Assembly: GCA_021776775.1 (NCBI GenBank)
Contig: JAJFFE010000342.1
Location: forward strand, 1 to 34,155
DNA: 34,155 bases
Reading direction: 5' to 3'
DNA from: Planctomycetota bacterium
GTDB lineage: Bacteria > Planctomycetota > UBA8108 > UBA1146 > JAJFFE01
In this document: piece by piece, positions 30,786-34,155 of the stretch
How positions within the stretch are numbered: the stretch's first letter is position 1
Layout: the number at the start of each line of letters is the position of its first letter
Position numbers and translations under genes: made by a program
The notes under the pieces: model-generated
What the model was told of the DNA's origin: nothing
What the model saw: the letters and a program-made list of their open reading frames with translations, nothing else
The model's database searches: none

Positions 30786-32249
30786 ATGGGTCTTCGGATC
30801 AATTCTGGCGCGGCGGTTCAGACCGCGCTGCGAACGCTGCGAGAGTCTGACCGCGAACTAACCAAGTCTCTCGAGCGTCTGTCCACCGGGCTGCGGATCA
30901 ATAGCGCTAGCGATGACCCCTCCGGGCTGGTCATCTCGGAGCAGCTCCGCAATCAGATTTCGGGGATCCGGCAGGCGATCGACAACTCGGAGACCGCGAC
31001 CAATCTCGTATCGACGGCGGAATCCGCGCTCGGCGAGGTCCATAGCCTCCTGCTCGGTCTTCGCGAGTCGGTGCTCTACGCACTCAATAGCGGTGGCAAC
31101 GACGACGACCAGGTCGACGCCGAACAAGACGCCATCGACAACGCGATTCGATCCATCGACCGAATCGCCCAAACGACCAAGTTTGGGACGCGTGCTCTTC
31201 TCGATGGATCCTCGGGTCTTTCGGTCCTCTCGCAGGCGGCGACGATCGGCAACATCGACGTCCAGAACATCACCTTCGCCGGACAGAGCCAACAGCAGTA
31301 CACGATCGGAATCACCGCCGTCGCCAGCCAGGCGGTACTCTTCTCCGGTGCGTCTTTCGCGGGTACGAGCGGTGGATCGACGACGATTCGCCTGACCGGT
31401 TCCGAAGGAACTCAGGACATCAGTATCGCCAGTGGGTTCGGGGTCGCCTCCTTCGACGACGCGATCAATATCTACACCGCAGATACCGGCGTCTACGCAT
31501 CGACCGGCGTCCTCTACAGCGTGGGCTACGGTACCGACGAAACCATTTCCGTCGAAGTGACCGCAGGCACGGTCATCCTCGGAGCCGGCGGAGCCGCGAA
31601 CATCGCAGTTAGCTCCGGAATACAGACCGACGACGGCGAAGACGTCGCAGGCTACGTCAACGGAGTGACATTCTCCGGCGACGGACTCGAAGCGCGTGTG
31701 GTGTCCGACGTCATGACGGCCAACATCACAATGTTGTCAACGATCACCGCGGGCACGCACACGTTTACGGTCAAGAACGACGGGCTGGTGTTCCAGCTCA
31801 ACGGAGACGGCGGCGTCCACAGTCGTGAGCAACTCGGGATCTCGAGTGTGCACAGCTCGAACCTCGGCTCCGATACGCGAAGCGTCAACGGCATTGCAGG
31901 TTCGACGGTGACGGTCGGGGGCTACCTGTCCACGCTCGTGTCCGGCGGCACCAACGACCTCTCGACCAATGCGTCAAATGCACTCACGGTCCTCGATGAC
32001 GCGATTGCAGAGATCTCCGATCGGCGTGCTCACTTGGGAGCATTCCAGAACCAAACTCTGGAGACGAACCTCAACTCCTTGGGAATCGCTCTCGAAGAAC
32101 TCACCAAAGCCGAGTCGACCATCCGTGACGTCGACTTTGCGGCAGAGACCGCGAACTTCGTCAACAAGCAGGTGCTCTTCCAGTCCAGTCTGTCCGTGCT
32201 CTCCCAGGCGTCAGCGATTCCGCAAGGCGTCTTGGGGCTCTTGGCCTAG
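30786..32249 (+). CDS. Flagellin
   Basis: This 487-residue filament subunit has conserved termini. The N-terminal D0/D1 region has MGLRINSGAAVQTALRTLRES, LTKSLERLSTGLRINSASDDPSGLVISEQLR and NLVSTAESALGEVH. The C-terminal D1/D0 region has the LGAFQNQTLETNLNSLG and LEELTKAESTIRDVDFAAE stretches, ending VLFQSSLSVLSQASAIPQGVLGLL. The central ~180-390 part is Ser/Thr/Gly/Ala-rich and variable, forming the exposed surface. The ATG at 30786 has AGAGGAAG four to six bases upstream; an earlier in-frame start at 30753 would lie in the leader hairpin. No chaperone, cap or other flagellar gene is next to it. Confidence 0.95.
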   Translation: MGLRINSGAAVQTALRTLRESDRELTKSLERLSTGLRINSASDDPSGLVISEQLRNQISGIRQAIDNSETATNLVSTAESALGEVHSLLLGLRESVLYALNSGGNDDDQVDAEQDAIDNAIRSIDRIAQTTKFGTRALLDGSSGLSVLSQAATIGNIDVQNITFAGQSQQQYTIGITAVASQAVLFSGASFAGTSGGSTTIRLTGSEGTQDISIASGFGVASFDDAINIYTADTGVYASTGVLYSVGYGTDETISVEVTAGTVILGAGGAANIAVSSGIQTDDGEDVAGYVNGVTFSGDGLEARVVSDVMTANITMLSTITAGTHTFTVKNDGLVFQLNGDGGVHSREQLGISSVHSSNLGSDTRSVNGIAGSTVTVGGYLSTLVSGGTNDLSTNASNALTVLDDAIAEISDRRAHLGAFQNQTLETNLNSLGIALEELTKAESTIRDVDFAAETANFVNKQVLFQSSLSVLSQASAIPQGVLGLLA

Positions 32250-32266
32250 GCCCGGTCTCCAGCGCT

Positions 32267-32863
32267 TCAGCGACAGAACCCGACGTGAGTGACTCCCTCG
32301 TTTCGAGTTTCGACCACGAAGGCCGAACGTAGCGTCGCCGCCAAGAGCTGGAGTTGGTCAGGCTCGGCTTCCGTCGTGGTCCAGTAGACTCTGTCGAACG
32401 CGGATTCTTCCCGAAGCCAACGGTCCATCGCCGGTAGCAGCTCTGCCTCGAGGTCGGGGAAGCGCTCATCCTCGACCGTCCAAAAGTCGGCCGTCGACGA
32501 GTAGTCCCGAGGAGGGAGTGCTCCTTCGGTGACGACACCGCGTTCGAGCATTCGTGATACGGGGCGCAGGTAGAGGCACCCCAAGCAGTGGTTCCCGGTT
32601 CGATCCAAAATGGTGAAGGTGAACGCCTCCCGGTTCCCATGCTCACGTTCGTGTTTCTCGAGATCGGCGAGGTTCTGCTGCGCAGTGAACTCCTCCACCG
32701 GCCAACGCCCATCGGTCCTCGCCCGCAACCGCGGGCCGGTTGACATCACCGCCAAATAGTCTCGGGCGTTGTGTTCGGCGGTGAGCATAGTCAACGTGCA
32801 ACGCTTGGTGGTCAGTTCGTGAGGCACGTCCGCGTCGGACGGATAGTAGGCCAGGTCAATCAC
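32267..32863 (-). CDS. GNAT-family N-acetyltransferase-like protein
   Basis: These 198 residues resemble GNAT acetyltransferases. The best-matching stretch is the N-terminal half: RWPVEEFTAQQNLADLEKHEREHGNREAFTFTILDRTGNHCLGCLYLRP in overlapping pieces, the alpha1-alpha2/beta2-beta4 part of the fold. VYWTTTEAEPDQLQLLAATLRSAFVVET near the C-terminus fits the later strand and helix. The acetyl-CoA pyrophosphate loop (Q/RxxGxG/A) is not clear, so catalysis is uncertain, and the substrate is unknown. The GTG start overlaps the stop of the exonuclease gene (GTGA), so the two are cotranslated. It converges on flagellin with only 17 bases between them. Confidence 0.7.
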   Translation of the reverse strand: MIDLAYYPSDADVPHELTTKRCTLTMLTAEHNARDYLAVMSTGPRLRARTDGRWPVEEFTAQQNLADLEKHEREHGNREAFTFTILDRTGNHCLGCLYLRPVSRMLERGVVTEGALPPRDYSSTADFWTVEDERFPDLEAELLPAMDRWLREESAFDRVYWTTTEAEPDQLQLLAATLRSAFVVETRNEGVTHVGFCR

Positions 32864-33432
32864 GACGACTCCGATCGAAGGCGCTCAGTGTTCTCTCGAA
32901 ACATGTTGATGAACAACGCTCCTTGCTCTGTCGCATCGTCGAGAGCGACGTGCGTGTGCGGCAGCTCGTCAAACCACCGACGCGGCATGAACCGTTTCGT
33001 CGACCGCCGCCATTCGCTCCCGAGAACGGCCATGGCGTAACTGCGAACATCGACACCCGAGTGGCGAAATGGGGAACGCCCGGCGAAGCGATGCAGATAC
33101 CAGTAGATGAACGTGAAGTCGAACCCGAGCGGATACGCGACGAAGACCGGCGACCCGGGTAACGACTCTAGCCAGTCGGCGTACTCCGGCATGACCACAT
33201 CGGGTGCTCGCACATTCTCGCGACACGCAGCCCACGCTTCGGGCTGCGACTTCCACCAACGTTCGGTCTCGGCGTGCGGGCAAGCGTCGGCCAACGTCTC
33301 GAGGTTCACCGAAAACGAATCTACCGTCGTCTTGTCGGCGCGAAGCGCGACTGACGCGAAACTCAACATGGAGTGTGGACCCGGAATGGGTCCGTCCGCC
33401 TCGACGTCGGTGGAGACATAGATCTCTGGCAT
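32860..33432 (-). CDS. DEDDh-type 3'-5' exonuclease-like protein
   Basis: These 190 residues form a DnaQ/RNase-T-like nuclease fold. The five expected acidic and histidine positions can be seen: D9 and E11 in STDVEADGP, D105 in YPLGFDFTFIYW, and H161 with D166 in HTHVALDDATEQG. That order and spacing are those of DEDDh exonucleases, which need two metal ions and remove 3' nucleotides from RNA or DNA. No polymerase or helicase domain is attached. The target is unknown; the YPLGFDF stretch differs from the usual N-G-x-x-FD motif, so this may be a divergent subfamily. The ATG at 33432 is followed by a four-base overlap with the GNAT gene. Confidence 0.8.
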   Translation of the reverse strand: MPEIYVSTDVEADGPIPGPHSMLSFASVALRADKTTVDSFSVNLETLADACPHAETERWWKSQPEAWAACRENVRAPDVVMPEYADWLESLPGSPVFVAYPLGFDFTFIYWYLHRFAGRSPFRHSGVDVRSYAMAVLGSEWRRSTKRFMPRRWFDELPHTHVALDDATEQGALFINMFRENTERLRSESS

Positions 33433-33466
33433 GGGTGCCCATCGAACAGAATCGCGCGGGACGCGA

Positions 33467-34155
33467 TCAGGGTGCGTCTTCGACCACCGTCAAGACTTGA
33501 TCCGCGGCGGTCACTCCGACGCGTTGCACGACGCCGGACGGCCATCGAACCGTCACCAGCACGCTGTCTTCGAATCCAAGGCCGAAGTGAGCCTCCAGTG
33601 GTGGCCCCGCGTACACGCCGCTTCCGACAATGATCTCGCGCATCAAGGTACGTCCACCGGCCAACTCCACTTCTACCCGAGCTCCGACACCGTTGCGATT
33701 GGAATCCCTCCCGTCGAGTCGGACCCGGAGCCAGTGAGCCTTCCGGGACGTTTCGCATTGATACAAATGAGCCCGTCCGAACGCGTCGACCAACAACACG
33801 TCGAGATCTCCGTCGTTGTCTTTGTCGAATGGCAACATCGCGTGAGTGTTACCCACATGATCGAACCCGACCGAAGCGCCTGATTCGGTGAACGTTCCTT
33901 GATCGTTGTCGAAGTAGGTACTCGGAGTGATCCACCACGCTTGGTGCCACCCGTTCACCGCCAGCAGGTCGAGATCGGAATCTAGGTCCGCGTCGAAGAA
34001 CGCAGTCCCCCAACCCCACGCGGTATCCTCTACCCCGACCAGCGAGGCCGTGTTGGAAAAGTTGCCGCTCCCATCGTTTTCGTACAGCCAGTTGCAACAG
34101 CCAGCGGGAGAGGAAACGTCGGTGATATTCGTCGTGTAGAGATCGAGGTCACCGT
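33467..34155 (-). CDS. FG-GAP/UnbV (CRTAC1-type) protein, C-terminal part
   Basis: The frame is open to the right edge, so only the last 228 residues are visible. They contain FG-GAP/VCBS-type calcium-loop repeats (GDLDLYTTNITD at the edge, DADLDSDLDLLAVNG, DKDNDGDLDVLLVDAFG) from a beta-propeller. The chain ends in an ASPIC/UnbV domain (WLRVRLDGRDSNRNGVGARVEV, HFGLGFEDSVLVTVRWPSGVVQRV). Such proteins are usually secreted or surface-exposed and are abundant in planctomycetes and related groups. Ligand and partners are unknown. The Met at 33958 is internal and not the start. Confidence 0.9.
   Translation of the reverse strand, partial: GDLDLYTTNITDVSSPAGCCNWLYENDGSGNFSNTASLVGVEDTAWGWGTAFFDADLDSDLDLLAVNGWHQAWWITPSTYFDNDQGTFTESGASVGFDHVGNTHAMLPFDKDNDGDLDVLLVDAFGRAHLYQCETSRKAHWLRVRLDGRDSNRNGVGARVEVELAGGRTLMREIIVGSGVYAGPPLEAHFGLGFEDSVLVTVRWPSGVVQRVGVTAADQVLTVVEDAP

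Noticed and set aside
1..34155. CRISPR array, insertion sequence, prophage or toxin-antitoxin system
   Set aside because: No regularly spaced 20-40 bp repeats, transposase or integrase motifs, attachment repeats, or small paired antitoxin/toxin frames were seen.

Overview
The window is about 34 kb of GC-rich, densely coded bacterial chromosome. Several features point to a planctomycete-like organism: an export-targeted zinc peptidase ending in a dockerin-type Asp/Asn/Gly repeat, an FG-GAP/UnbV (CRTAC1-type) protein, a giant Ser/Thr kinase-ATPase-TPR protein paired with a sigma-54 activator, and frequent GTG or TTG starts. This placement is an inference from gene content. No rRNA or other decisive marker is present. 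I see no phage, insertion sequence, CRISPR array or plasmid module.

Left part (1-9.2 kb). A tRNA-Leu is cut by the left edge (minus strand), with a good promoter. Then come a tiny lysine-rich lipoprotein with a rho-independent terminator and a minus-strand pair: archaeal-type phosphoglycerate mutase (apgM) and a cysteine-desulfurase-like aminotransferase. Divergent from these is a tightly overlapping plus-strand envelope cassette: two GT4 glycosyltransferases, a DUF445 membrane protein, and a 1080-residue protein built from dozens of short aromatic repeats. That last protein ends in Trp and looks like an outer-membrane beta structure. It is the best candidate here for something undescribed.

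Middle (9.2-21.8 kb). A free-standing archaeal-type threonyl-tRNA editing domain is divergent from a signalling operon. That operon holds a Ser/Thr kinase-ATPase-TPR protein, a GAF/sigma-54 AAA+ activator and DUF503, with overlapping stops and starts. A metallo-beta-lactamase-fold protein with an unassigned C-terminal half follows, and short tandem repeats cover its stop codon. ThiC (minus strand) sits behind a TPP riboswitch whose last P1 bases are also the Shine-Dalgarno. Divergent from thiC is the dockerin-bearing HEXXH peptidase.

Right part (21.8-34.2 kb). A long minus-strand housekeeping operon is read serS, purA, uppS, cdsA, phoH, pgpH-like, ybeY, HDOD. It links tRNA charging, purine synthesis, lipid-carrier and phospholipid synthesis, RNA maturation and probable cyclic-di-AMP turnover. 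Two members depart from their families: the PgpH-like protein lacks the extracellular HDED domain, and YbeY lacks the third metal-binding His. After a 626-bp gene-free stretch comes a lone flagellin (plus strand). A minus-strand GNAT acetyltransferase / DEDDh exonuclease pair and a CRTAC1-type protein running off the right edge complete the window.
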